Assembly: GCF_025403375.1 (NCBI RefSeq)
Contig: NZ_JAMPTM010000034.1
Location: 1 to 37,292, forward strand
Reading direction: 5' to 3'
From: Frankia gtarii
Lineage (GTDB): Bacteria > Actinomycetota > Actinomycetes > Frankiales > Frankiaceae
Length of the DNA: 37,292 bases
The translations under genes were made by a program, and so were the position numbers. Under the pieces are notes generated by a model. The model saw nothing but the letters and a program-made list of their open reading frames with translations. It did no database searches and was not told the DNA's origin. This document shows, in pieces, positions 28,103 through 36,893 of this stretch. Each line of letters starts with the position of its first letter. Within the stretch, counting starts at the first letter, position 1.

Positions 28103-28123
28103 CTACCCGATGTGATCGGGTAG
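28103..28123. promoter_or_regulatory. Perfect palindrome upstream of the CAP-domain gene
   Basis: CTACCCGAT-GTG-ATCGGGTAG has 9-base perfect arms with a 3-base centre. It lies between the DedA stop and the CAP gene start, both on the minus strand. It may be a terminator for DedA or a dimeric repressor site for the CAP gene. No U-tract follows, and 3-base loops are tight, which favours an operator. Confidence 0.45.
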
Positions 28124-28282
28124 CAATGTGGTGGAGATTACCCGCCGAATCGGCCAGGGCGGAGGCCTTGGCGCGGGGGGCACAAAGGGACAACGTCAAC
28201 GTCCCTGCGGCGGCGAACCCCGGTCAAACCCCGGCCGAACGGGCAGCGAGCGGGCGGCGAACTGCGGCGGAGACCCCGCGGG

Positions 28283-29044
28283 TCACCGCTTGCGATCGAC
28301 CACCGAGGCCGCCGAGGGGTCCGGCCCCGACGCCGGTGCCGGAATCGGTTCCGGCGGACCGTCGCCCGGGCGGGAATCATCACTCGCCGGCTCCCGGTCA
28401 GCGGCCGGCGCGACGGCCGGCCCGGGGGCCGACTCCTCCCGGGCATCCCGGCTCCGGGCGGAGCGGCTCCGGGCGGAGCGGCGGCGCAGCAGCTCGCCGC
28501 CGACCCCCGCCAGGACGGAGGCGACCACCACCACCAGCGCGAGCCAGCCCGTGGCGTCGCGCAGGCCAGGGATCGCGGAGGCCGCGTAGCCCAGCAGGAT
28601 CAGCCCGGTGCCCCACACCGCCGCGCCGGACACCACGGCGACGAGAAACCGGTGCCACGGCATGGCGACGGCGCCGGCCAGGACCGGGGCGAATGTCCGC
28701 GCCCAGGGAACAAACCGGGCAGCCACCAGTGTGACGGCCCCGAACCGCCGGTAGAACTCCTCCGTCCGGGCCAGGGCCGAGGCGTACCGGCGTTCCAGGA
28801 ACGGCCGGCCCAGCCGGTGACCGGTGTAGTACCCGGCCGCGGCGCCGGCACTGGCCGCGACGGCGACGCCGACCGACAGAACATAGATCGAGACGTCCGC
28901 GCCGGCATCCGCGGCGACCAGACCGGCTGCGAACAGGATCGTGTCCCCGGGAAGCCAGAACCCGATCAGGATCCCGCTCTCGGTAAAAATCATCGCGAAC
29001 AGGACGATGTACAGCGTCGTCCCGGACAGGCTGCCGACGTCCAC
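28283..29044 (-). CDS. DedA-family membrane protein
   Basis: A 253-residue polytopic membrane protein of the DedA/VTT family, whose members move lipid carriers such as undecaprenyl phosphate or maintain proton gradients. The start is GTG 29044, giving the family-like VDVGSLSGTTLYIVLFAMIF. TESGILIGFWLPGDTILFAA has the E...P-G-D signature. AAAGYYTGHRLGRPFLERRY has G-Y-x-x-G, and RFGAVTLVAARFVPWARTFA with PVLAGAVAMPWHRFLV is the diagnostic F.R..P..R...P..AG...M. The last 75 residues form a cytoplasmic tail, first Arg/Ser-rich, then Pro/Glu/Asp-rich. It is divergent from fba. Confidence 0.92.
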   Translation of the reverse strand: MDVGSLSGTTLYIVLFAMIFTESGILIGFWLPGDTILFAAGLVAADAGADVSIYVLSVGVAVAASAGAAAGYYTGHRLGRPFLERRYASALARTEEFYRRFGAVTLVAARFVPWARTFAPVLAGAVAMPWHRFLVAVVSGAAVWGTGLILLGYAASAIPGLRDATGWLALVVVVASVLAGVGGELLRRRSARSRSARSRDAREESAPGPAVAPAADREPASDDSRPGDGPPEPIPAPASGPDPSAASVVDRKR

Positions 29045-29504
29045 GTGACCAGTGTGACGGGCGGGCCCGCACCGGTGGCGGGCGCGTCGCCGCGGTTGAC
29101 ATCCCGGGCCCGCCGACGGACCACACCCGTCCGGGCCACTGCGCACCTCGCCGGGCCACGCCCGCGCCGGGAATGGCGCCACGTTTCGGCCATCAGGCGC
29201 ACACGCCGCCCGGCGAGCCAATCGGATAAGTCCGCGACGCCGCCTCGGACGTCCCGCGAGCCGCGCACCGGCCACCGGACCGCCGCGGGAGGCAACGGCG
29301 CCGCGACACCTGCGCGTCGGCGCCGCGTCGGAAGCCGACTTTGCCCCGGCGACGTCGGCCGCATCCGACCACGCCGACGGGGCATGCCGTCATACCCTTC
29401 GCCCACCAACAGTCCAACGGCGGTCTGCAGGTCCCATCGGGCTGCCCAGCGCCGCCGTACATGGCTGATCGGCGCCCCGACAGCTTCGACAAGGAGCCCC
29501 ACCG
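29045..29504. other. Divergent intergenic region, DedA to fba
   Basis: About 460 bases between two divergent genes. Open frames are fragments without domains. The AAGGAG ribosome site of fba is at 29491-29496. I could not place the promoters with confidence and saw no strong hairpin. Confidence 0.4.
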
Positions 29505-30542
29505 ATGCCCATCGCCACGCCAGAGACCTACGCCCAGATGCTCGACCGGGCGAAGTCCGAGTCCTTCGCCTACCCCGCGATCAACGTCACCTCGTCGCAG
29601 ACCCTCAATGCCGCCCTGCGGGGATTCGCCGAGGCGGGCAGCGACGGGATCGTGCAGGTTTCCACCGGTGGTGCGGAGTACCTGTCCGGTTCGACGATTA
29701 AGAACATGGTCCTGGGCGCGGAGGCGCTGGCCGAGTACGCCCACCACGTCGCGAAGGCTTACCCGGTCACCATCGCGCTGCACACCGACCACTGCCCGGC
29801 GGACAAGCTCGACACCTACATCCGGCCGCTCATCGCGATCTCCAGGGAGCGGGTCGCGGCCGGGCGTGAGCCGCTGTTCCAGTCTCACATGTGGGACGGC
29901 TCGGCCGTCGAGCTCGAGGAGAACCTCAAGATCGCAGAGGAGTTGCTCGCCGACGCCGCCGCCGCGAAGATCGTTCTCGAGGTCGAGATCGGGGTCGTCG
30001 GTGGCGAGGAGGACGGCGTCGTCGGCGCAATCGACGAGAAGCTCTACACCACGCCGGGCGACATGTGGCGAACCGCCGAGGTCCTCGGCTCGGGCGAGAA
30101 GGGCCGTTACCTGCTGGCCGCCACCTTCGGCAACGTGCACGGCGTGTACAAGCCGGGAAACGTCAAACTTCGTCCGACGATTCTTCGCGAAGGCCAGGAT
30201 CACGTCGCCAAGAAGCTGGGTCTGCAGGCCGGCGCAAAGCCGTTCGACCTCGTCTTCCACGGCGGCAGCGGCTCCGACCTCAGTGAAATTCGGGAGACTC
30301 TGGACTACGGCGTCGTGAAGATGAACGTGGACACCGACACCCAGTACGCGTTCACCCGCCCCATCGTGGACCACGCCTTCAGGAATTACGACGGTGTGCT
30401 CAAGGTGGACGGCGAGGTCGGGGCGAAGAAGGCATACGACCCGCGCACCTACGGAAAGCTCGCCGAAACCGGCATGGCGGCCCGCGTGGCCCAGGCCTGC
30501 GAGGACCTCCGCTCCGCCGGTCGGTCCCTCGGCAAGGCGTAG
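29505..30542 (+). CDS. fba: Class II fructose-bisphosphate aldolase
   Basis: A 345-residue zinc aldolase of glycolysis and gluconeogenesis (fructose 1,6-bisphosphate to DHAP plus glyceraldehyde 3-phosphate). Family motifs are clear: YPAINVTSSQTLNAALRGFA, TIALHTDHCP (zinc His and catalytic Asp), FQSHMWDGSAVELEENLKIA, VLEVEIGVVGGEEDGV, ATFGNVHGVYKPGNVKLRP (zinc His), LVFHGGSGS (zinc His and phosphate loop) and VVKMNVDTDTQYAF. Length and the long form (class IIA) are usual for actinobacteria. The ATG is preceded by AAGGAG. It is near DUF3151 and purA, a grouping often seen in actinobacteria, but here two Rpf-like genes are placed between. Confidence 0.98.
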   Translation: MPIATPETYAQMLDRAKSESFAYPAINVTSSQTLNAALRGFAEAGSDGIVQVSTGGAEYLSGSTIKNMVLGAEALAEYAHHVAKAYPVTIALHTDHCPADKLDTYIRPLIAISRERVAAGREPLFQSHMWDGSAVELEENLKIAEELLADAAAAKIVLEVEIGVVGGEEDGVVGAIDEKLYTTPGDMWRTAEVLGSGEKGRYLLAATFGNVHGVYKPGNVKLRPTILREGQDHVAKKLGLQAGAKPFDLVFHGGSGSDLSEIRETLDYGVVKMNVDTDTQYAFTRPIVDHAFRNYDGVLKVDGEVGAKKAYDPRTYGKLAETGMAARVAQACEDLRSAGRSLGKA

Positions 30543-30891
30543 CCACCGCCGGCTTCCGAACCCGGCCCAACCGTAACCGTCCAGGCCCGGAGGACGACAC
30601 CGGGCGGATCGTCGCCCCAGGTGCGCCGCCGGGCGCTGTCGGCCCGCAACGGGCAGCATCAGGCCGATCCGGGCCGGCCGGTCGGGTGGTTTTTACCTAA
30701 ATCTCCGGCTTGGCCTGCCGATCCGACCGGACCGGCTCCTCGCCGGCCCGCGTCGGCGGACATTCCGGTTGGCGCGCGGATTCCGGCATGCCCCGCCGGG
30801 TCGGGACGCAGCGATCGGCGCCGAGCGGACATCCAGCACGCTCCGCGCCGGCGATGGTCCCGACGATGTCCCGTATGATGCGGGCACCCAC

Positions 30892-30930
30892 GGTCCCCCA
30901 GTTGCACCATGCGACTGGGGGACCACTGTT
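30892..30930 (+). terminator. Strong intrinsic terminator or small structured RNA
   Basis: Arms GGTCCCCCAGT (30892-30902) and ACTGGGGGACC (30914-30924) pair perfectly. The inside extends by a G-U and GCA/TGC to a CCA loop, giving about 15 bp. ACTG and then TTTTT follow (30925-30933), the only clear U-tract terminator in the window. TATGAT (30874-30879), a good -10 box, lies just upstream, so a very short RNA could be made. It is too far from fba (350 bases) to be an ordinary fba terminator. Confidence 0.65.
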
Positions 30931-31460
30931 TTTCCCCGAGTGGTCCCCATCGGGTCCGTTGCCCGGTCACGCTTACCGACAGCAGGTTTCGGCCAGATCA
31001 ACCCACACGAGGCGGGTGTGCGGCCGCACCGGACGCCCGGGGGCCAACCAGGACATCCGGCCCCGGGACCTGGGCCTCCGGGCACCGCCGTCCCGCCACG
31101 TGTCCGGCCGGACGCGCGGCGCACCCGAATGACATCTTTGTAAGTCACCGCCAGGTTTCAGTATCTTTTCTCACACAGGTAGGCCGGACCGGACGAACTG
31201 GGGTATTCGGGTCAATGCGTCCATCCGGCGCGCGGGCCCGCAGTCGATATTGCTTCTCCGCAGGTCACCCATTCGGCGCGATTCACCACGCTCTGGTCGC
31301 CATCACCCATCGGCAAACAGGGTGATCAGCCCGACACAAATGCCCCTGCCAGTCATACCGCCAGGTTGATGAGCGGGCGCGCACGCGCGTTACCAGTCAC
31401 CCCAGGGCTACTCAAGCAGGCGCGCCGACTGTGCTCTTTTTCACGCGCCCTATTCAATGC

Positions 31461-31491
31461 TTGGCGACTCGCCGGGCGGCGTGGTTATGGT
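31461..31491 (+). promoter_or_regulatory. Possible promoter for riboswitch 1 and the first Rpf-like gene
   Basis: TTGGCG (31461-31466) and TATGGT (31486-31491) are separated by 19 bases. Transcription would begin near 31498, about 35 bases before the aptamer P1 helix. This is a weak consensus match, supported mainly by position. Confidence 0.4.
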
Positions 31492-31532
31492 CTTCGCCGT
31501 GCCGACAACAACGTCTGGCATTCGCCGGGCGG

Positions 31533-31747
31533 CACGCCGAATCCTGCCCCCGACCGGCGATTTCACCAGACTGAGCGGCAGGAACGGGGGAACCATCTCC
31601 GAGCGTCGAAAGGATTCGATGCTCTCGGGGTGAAGCCATGAGTGACGGTCGCACGAGGCTCTTTCGGTGCGAGCACACGTCCCCAGGAATACCTGGCATG
31701 GCCGGGCAGTTCCCAGCCCGAATCCGACAGCTCACCTCGCAGGCGTG
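31533..31747 (+). ncRNA. Cyclic di-AMP riboswitch (ydaO/yuaA class), copy 1
   Basis: The 3' core CCCGAATCCGACAGCTCACC followed by TCGCAGGCG (31717-31745) is the diagnostic ydaO sequence. CACGCC (31533-31538) pairs with GGCGTG (31742-31747) as P1. TCCTGCC (31542-31548) pairs with GGCAGGA (31577-31583) as P2. Then GGGGGAACCA (31586-31595) and CGGGGTGAAGCC (31626-31637) match the conserved internal blocks GGGGGACC and GGGGUGAAUCC. In actinomycetes this class precedes rpf and other cell-wall hydrolase genes and turns expression off when c-di-AMP is high. The aptamer ends 18 bases before the start codon of an Rpf-like gene, and the ribosome site (GGGGAAGGA) directly follows P1, so translation control is possible. 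Confidence 0.92.
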
Positions 31748-31765
31748 GGGAAGGACCACAACTAT

Positions 31766-32446
31766 ATGTCCGACGCACGTACTAGTGGTCGACAATGGAG
31801 CGCCGGCGCCCGCATCAGGGCGCGGACCCTCATGGTTGCTCCGGTTCTCGCAGCGGCGGTCGGCGGCACCCTCGCGGTGAGCCAGCCGGCCGAGGCGGCG
31901 ACAACCTGGGCGGGTCTGCGACAGTGCGAGTCCGGCGGTGACTACACGGCCAACACCAGAAACGGCTACTACGGCGCCTTTCAGTTCTCGGCCAGCACCT
32001 GGCACAGTCTCGGCTACTCCGGCCTGCCACACGAGGCGGCCCCGGCAGTCCAGGACGAGGCCGCTCTCCGACTCGCCCAGCGCTCCGGCTTCGGCCAGTG
32101 GCCAGTCTGCGGCCGCGGGATGGGCGCTGACCAACTCGCGGGTGGCACGTCGTCGAGCGGCGCGGTGCAGGCGTCGCGCTCGGCGCAGCGTGCCGTGCTG
32201 ACCGTCAGCCCCGTCGCCTCCACCACCTCGCACTTCACCCGCACCCTCACGGCCGCGCTGGTCAGGCAGGATCGCGCCGATGTGCGCGCCTGGCAGACCC
32301 GGATGAGCCAGCTCGGTTACCCAATCGCGGTCGACGGCCACTTCGGACCACGCTCCGCCGCCGCCGCCCGCGCCTTCCAGGGCTCCCATGGTCTGGCCGT
32401 CGACGGCATCGTCGGCCCAGCGACCTGGCACGCCACCTTCGGCTGA
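31766..32446 (+). CDS. Resuscitation-promoting-factor-like lytic transglycosylase with peptidoglycan-binding domain
   Basis: A 226-residue secreted muralytic enzyme. The signal peptide is MSDARTSGRQWSAGARIRAR followed by TLMVAPVLAAAVGGTLAVSQ, cut near PAEA-A. The transglycosylase-like Rpf domain (about 47-120) has WAGLRQCESGGDY with catalytic Glu55, NGYYGAFQFSASTWHSLGY, and a Cys54/Cys115 pair for the family disulfide (WPVC). The C-terminal region (about 165-226) is a PG_binding_1 repeat: VRAWQTRMSQLGYPIAVDGH and FGPRSAAAARAFQGSHGLAV. It probably cleaves peptidoglycan during growth or spore/dormant-cell resuscitation. The ATG is supported by AAGGA and by the upstream c-di-AMP riboswitch, which defines the leader. 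Expression should drop when c-di-AMP rises. Confidence 0.93.
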   Translation: MSDARTSGRQWSAGARIRARTLMVAPVLAAAVGGTLAVSQPAEAATTWAGLRQCESGGDYTANTRNGYYGAFQFSASTWHSLGYSGLPHEAAPAVQDEAALRLAQRSGFGQWPVCGRGMGADQLAGGTSSSGAVQASRSAQRAVLTVSPVASTTSHFTRTLTAALVRQDRADVRAWQTRMSQLGYPIAVDGHFGPRSAAAARAFQGSHGLAVDGIVGPATWHATFG

Positions 32447-32808
32447 GCGCCGCATCACGCGCGGTAGCCATCCGGCCGATCGCCGCGCCGCCTAACGGCA
32501 CGTACCACATGTAGTCCATCCGGCCCGGGACGCGGGGACGCGCGTCACGACTCCCGGACGACCTTCCCACCCCGGTGACACCGGCAGGGAAGCTCACCAA
32601 CTCGACCCGACCGGCCCGCCCGGACGCCCGGACGATCTCCGCTGCGCGTTCGGAAACGGGCCGGTCGGCCACCATCTCCACACCGGATGCGCCCTACGGG
32701 GTCGGGATACCCCCGCCGCGCCGCCGGCACACCCCGCCGCCCGATCGGGCGGCACTCTCGGGCTCCGCCGTTCGCGCGTCCCAACCTGGTTACTCCGAAC
32801 CACCCGGT

Positions 32809-32838
32809 TTGCGCCCCCTGGACCGCTATCGCTAGAGT
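32809..32838 (+). promoter_or_regulatory. Possible promoter for riboswitch 2 and the second Rpf-like gene
   Basis: TTGCGC (32809-32814) and TAGAGT (32833-32838), spacer 18, lie about 35 bases before the second aptamer. Each box has four of six consensus bases. The spacing to the aptamer is much like that for copy 1. Confidence 0.4.
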
Positions 32839-32873
32839 GCCGATCACTCGCCACCCTGGCGGGGCCGCTCGGA

Positions 32874-33098
32874 CGGACGCCGAGTCCTGCCCGACGTACG
32901 AGCGGTCGGCACTAGTACGCACCGCAACGGGCAGGAGTGGGGGACCCACCAATTCGGGCGTCCCAGACGCCCTTGGGGTTAAGCAGGCTCGTCCCAGCCA
33001 TCCGGTGGGGAGAACGTTTCTCCGCATCACCGAAGGACCTGGGCGAACCGGCCGGGCCATCCCAGCCCGCACCCGACAGCTCACCCCGCAGGCGATCG
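32874..33098 (+). ncRNA. Cyclic di-AMP riboswitch (ydaO/yuaA class), copy 2
   Basis: The 3' core reads CCCGCACCCGACAGCTCACC then CCGCAGGCG (33066-33094). P1 is CGG-A-CGCC (32874-32881) with GGCG-A-TCG (33091-33098), one A-A mismatch inside. P2 is TCCTGCCC (32885-32892) with GGGCAGGA (32929-32936). GGGGGACCCACC (from 32939) and TTGGGGTTAAGCAGG (from 32973) fit the conserved internal blocks. The 5' block CGCCGAGTCCTGCCC is nearly the same as CGCCGAATCCTGCCC of copy 1. It ends 13 bases before the start codon of the second Rpf-like gene. Confidence 0.9.
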
Positions 33099-33111
33099 GG
33101 ATTGGACTGAC

Positions 33112-33831
33112 ATGCCGTCAGGACAGCGTGGTGGTAAACATCGGGCCCCGCAGGCCCATTCGACCGCGGGTCGTATCCTTCGCACCACCGGCGCGGTGAC
33201 GGCCATCGTCGGCAGCGGGCTCGCGGTCACCGCGGCCCCGGCCGGCGCCGCCACCGCCGACGACTTCGCCAAGCTCCGGCAGTGCGAGTCCGGCGGGAAC
33301 TACTCCATCAACACCAACAACGGCTTTTCCGGCGGGTACCAGTTCGACGACCAGACGTGGCACGGCCTCGGCTACTCCGGCCGGCCCTACCAGGCGTCCC
33401 CCGCCACTCAGGACGAGGCGGCCGCCAAGCTCTACAACTCGCGGGGCTGGGCGCCCTGGCCGTCCTGCTCCCGGAAGATGGGCCTGACGAACAACGGCCC
33501 GGCCTCGGTCGGCTCCGGTTCCGGCGACGTCATCGAGCAGGCCCTCACCCCTGCCGAGCCGCCGATGACGCTCGACCGCGCCCGCCAGGAGATGGGCGAC
33601 AACGCCTACAAGGGCACCGTCCTCAACGCCGGATACGGCGACGACGTCCGCCCGGACGCCTTCGTCTGGCAGGCGGCGATGCGTAACAAGGGCTTCGTGC
33701 TCACCGTCGACGGCAAGTTCGGTCCGCAGTCCCAGGGCATCGCCGCCCTCTACGGCTACCTGACCCGGGTCAACGACGGCCAGCCCGGTGCCGTCGGCCA
33801 GAACCTGTGGAACGTCACCGTCCGATCCTGA
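33112..33831 (+). CDS. Second resuscitation-promoting-factor-like lytic transglycosylase
   Basis: A 239-residue secreted protein. The signal peptide is basic (MPSGQRGGKHRAPQAHSTAG) then TTGAVTAIVGSGLAVTAAPA, cut near AGA-A. The Rpf domain (about 50-125) shows FAKLRQCESGGNYSINTNNG with catalytic Glu59, GGYQFDDQTWHGLGYSGRPY, and Cys58/Cys119 (WPSC). The C-terminal region has VWQAAMRNKGFVLTVDGKFG, a peptidoglycan-binding-like repeat, preceded by a segment without recognisable family (DRARQEMGDNAYKGTVLNAG). The Rpf domain is closely related to that of the gene at 31766-32446, but the tails differ, so the two enzymes probably act at different cell-wall sites. It is preceded by its own c-di-AMP riboswitch. 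Confidence 0.92.
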   Translation: MPSGQRGGKHRAPQAHSTAGRILRTTGAVTAIVGSGLAVTAAPAGAATADDFAKLRQCESGGNYSINTNNGFSGGYQFDDQTWHGLGYSGRPYQASPATQDEAAAKLYNSRGWAPWPSCSRKMGLTNNGPASVGSGSGDVIEQALTPAEPPMTLDRARQEMGDNAYKGTVLNAGYGDDVRPDAFVWQAAMRNKGFVLTVDGKFGPQSQGIAALYGYLTRVNDGQPGAVGQNLWNVTVRS

Positions 33832-33874
33832 CCCGGCCCGAGGGGTCGCCCCGACCGTGCGGCAGGATGCTCCC

Positions 33875-34312
33875 ATGACGACGCCGTCCGATCCGGCCCG
33901 CAACCTGCTCTCCGGCCCGCCGCCGACGCTGCTGCCTTCCGACGCCATCGCCACCGACGCGCTGGCCGCGGGCGAAGCGCCGGCCGCCGTGGCCGCCGCC
34001 TCGCCCGCGCTGAGCGCCCCGTGGGCCACCCTGGCCGAGATCGCGCTGGCCGGCGACCGGCCTGTCGAGGCGTACGCGTACGCCCGCACCGGATACCACC
34101 GGGGGCTCGACGCGCTGCGCCGCGCCGGCTGGCGGGGCAACGGGCCGGTTCCCTGGTCGCACGAGCCGAACCGTGGCTTCCTGCGTTCCCTGGCTGCGCT
34201 CGGGCGCGCCGCGGCGGCCATCGGGGACACCGAGGAAGCCACCCGCTGCAAGGCATTCCTCGCCGACAGCGATCCCGCCGCCGCCCGCGCACTCGACTTC
34301 GACGCACCGTGA
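33875..34312 (+). CDS. DUF3151 family protein
   Basis: A 145-residue actinobacterial protein of unknown function. It begins MTTPSDPARNLLSGPPPTLL, the family start, and carries the very conserved stretch EAYAYARTGYHRGLDALRRA then GWRGNGPVPWSHEPNRGFLR. The C-terminus RCKAFLADSDPAAARALDF is also typical. No membrane segment or signal is present, so it is cytoplasmic. In many actinobacteria it is found near fba and purA, as here. The ATG at 33875 starts the conserved part; upstream in-frame codons are in the 3' spacer of the Rpf gene. Confidence 0.9.
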   Translation: MTTPSDPARNLLSGPPPTLLPSDAIATDALAAGEAPAAVAAASPALSAPWATLAEIALAGDRPVEAYAYARTGYHRGLDALRRAGWRGNGPVPWSHEPNRGFLRSLAALGRAAAAIGDTEEATRCKAFLADSDPAAARALDFDAP

Positions 34313-34376
34313 GACCCCGGCGTCGGGCGGTAGGAGCATCGCGCGATCGGCCCCGCGTGAGTGCCATCCCTAGTAA

Positions 34377-35669
<1,293 letters not shown>

Positions 35670-35802
35670 CCCCGCCCGGCATCGCTCCCGCCCGGCACCG
35701 CTCCCGGCCGCCTCACCGTGCACCCACCGCACTTGCATTACACAGCGTTACCGTTGACGCTTGGGTGGTCACGTTAAGCGATGGCGGGTGGGGGTGAGGA
35801 CG

Positions 35803-36708
35803 ATGGCCGGTGCAGGGTCCCGCCCGTCCAGCGACGATCACTCCGTGCCCGGTCAGATGCCGGCGCCGTCCGCCCCCGTCACCGCCGACGCCCGGCCCGT
35901 CGCCGACGCCCGGCCCGTCGCGGAGGCCCGGCCCGTCGCGGAGGCCCGGCCCGTCGCGGAGACCCGGCCCGTCGCGGAGACCCGGCCCGTCGCGGAGACC
36001 CGACCGGCGTTGTGGGCGCCGGCGGTGCGGCCCCGGTACCTACGCCCGACCGACTCCGACGCCTGGCCCGTCGGGTTCTCCCCCACCGGCGAGGCGCTGC
36101 CGGACACACTCACCGACGTGCTGCTGCGAGGCAGCCACGCCATCCGCAGCTCGAAGCGCGCCGAGGCACAGCGGCTCGAACGCGCCGCCGCGGTCGCGAA
36201 CCATGTTGACGCCCAGATCCGCGACTTCCTGGACTTCTGCGCCGCGGAAAGTCTGGTGCCGCCGGTCACCGTGCGGGCCCGCGGCACCGTGGCACGCCGG
36301 AACGCGGGTCGGCACGGGCCTCGCTCGCGCGCGGTCGTCGACCCGCATGGGAGCCTCGCCGCGCAGGTCACGGCGGATGGCGGCGACGAGCCGGCCGCCG
36401 GCGGGCACTCGCCGCACCGGGTGCATCGCCGCGAGCGGCTCAAGGCCTGGCCGCTGCTGTACTGGCGGTGCGAGCCCTTCCCGGTCGCCGGGCGGTCGCT
36501 GCACCTGTTCGTCGAGCCGGGCGGGCGTGCCTTCGAGGGACACGACGATCCGTCGCCGCTGACGGTGCTCGGCCGGGAGGTCCGCGTCTGGCCGGTCGAC
36601 GCGGCCGCCATCGTCGCCGGCATGGCCGAGGTGGACGCGCGGCGCTGTGCCCTGCATCTGGTGCACGGGATGGCCCACCTGCTCTGGCGCGCGGGCGTCG
36701 GCCTGTGA
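35803..36708 (+). CDS. Unrecognised protein with an N-terminal hexapeptide repeat
   Basis: A 301-residue protein that I do not recognise. Residues 28-69 are seven copies of a six-residue unit (A-D/E-A/T-R-P-V). The next section (LWAPAVRPRYLRPTDSDAWP, then a helical LLRGSHAIRSSKRAEAQRLE and RAAAVANHVDAQIRDFLDFC) looks folded. A charged linker follows. The last 90 residues (AWPLLYWRCEPFPVAGRSLH, then VEPGGRAFEGHDDPSPLTVL and ALHLVHGMAHLLWRAGVGL) look like a compact domain. No membrane segment or signal peptide. The ATG at 35803 is preceded by GAGGA but at short spacing; GTG codons at 35788 and 35794 are alternatives. Good codon bias supports a real gene. Confidence 0.65.
   Translation: MAGAGSRPSSDDHSVPGQMPAPSAPVTADARPVADARPVAEARPVAEARPVAETRPVAETRPVAETRPALWAPAVRPRYLRPTDSDAWPVGFSPTGEALPDTLTDVLLRGSHAIRSSKRAEAQRLERAAAVANHVDAQIRDFLDFCAAESLVPPVTVRARGTVARRNAGRHGPRSRAVVDPHGSLAAQVTADGGDEPAAGGHSPHRVHRRERLKAWPLLYWRCEPFPVAGRSLHLFVEPGGRAFEGHDDPSPLTVLGREVRVWPVDAAAIVAGMAEVDARRCALHLVHGMAHLLWRAGVGL
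35884..36009 (+). repeat. 18-base tandem repeat, seven copies, within the unrecognised gene
   Basis: Seven units of the type GCGGAGGCCCGGCCCGTC run without gap. The first two read GCCGAC for GCGGAG and the last three carry ACC in place of GCC. The sequence gradient from first to last unit suggests stepwise slippage. The unit length keeps the reading frame. Confidence 0.9.
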
Positions 36709-36842
36709 TCCGAGGTGCTGGACGGTACGTGCCGTCGTCACCGGCACGACCCGCGGGCTGACCGCCGCGAGCCACCGCGACGACCGCGCAACGCCGGGCG
36801 TCGGCTCGTGCGCCAGCGGCGGATGCGTGGGAGAGCGCCTAT

Positions 36843-36893
36843 CTGTCTCTTCCACCGGGTTCGGCGTCCGATTCATCCCTGCGGAAGAGACAG
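36843..36893. repeat. 11-base inverted repeat around a 29-base centre
   Basis: CTGTCTCTTCC (36843-36853) is matched exactly by GGAAGAGACAG (36883-36893). No target duplication is seen next to it. The arm is similar in its first nine bases to ends of IS4/Tn5-type elements, but similarity this short can be chance. Confidence 0.45.

Larger units (their letters stand above)
30543..31532. other. One-kilobase non-coding region between fba and the first riboswitch
   Basis: No open frame here shows a domain, good codon bias and a ribosome site together. The stretch contains the hairpin with U-tract at 30892-30930. From about 31140 to 31480 it is visibly richer in A and T than the surroundings. Close to its end lies a possible promoter of the riboswitch transcript: TTGGCG at 31461-31466 and TATGGT at 31486-31491, spacer 19. 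Confidence 0.5.

Noticed and set aside
23610-29044. A CBASS or other defence island around the CD-NTase-like gene
   Set aside because: Neighbours are a GNAT-like protein, an SDR, a CAP protein and DedA. None is a recognised defence effector, and a 435-base gap separates the nucleotidyltransferase from the next gene on its strand.
31366-31641. Plus-strand frame of 91 codons before the first Rpf gene
   Set aside because: It runs through the 5' half of the riboswitch aptamer, has no ribosome site and no domain.
35884-36009. CRISPR-like array
   Set aside because: The repeats are 18 bases, directly joined, without spacers, and stay in one coding frame. It is a protein repeat.
36843-36893. A complete miniature insertion sequence
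   Set aside because: The arms look IS-like, but no flanking target duplication is present and no second copy exists in the window. It is kept only as an inverted repeat.
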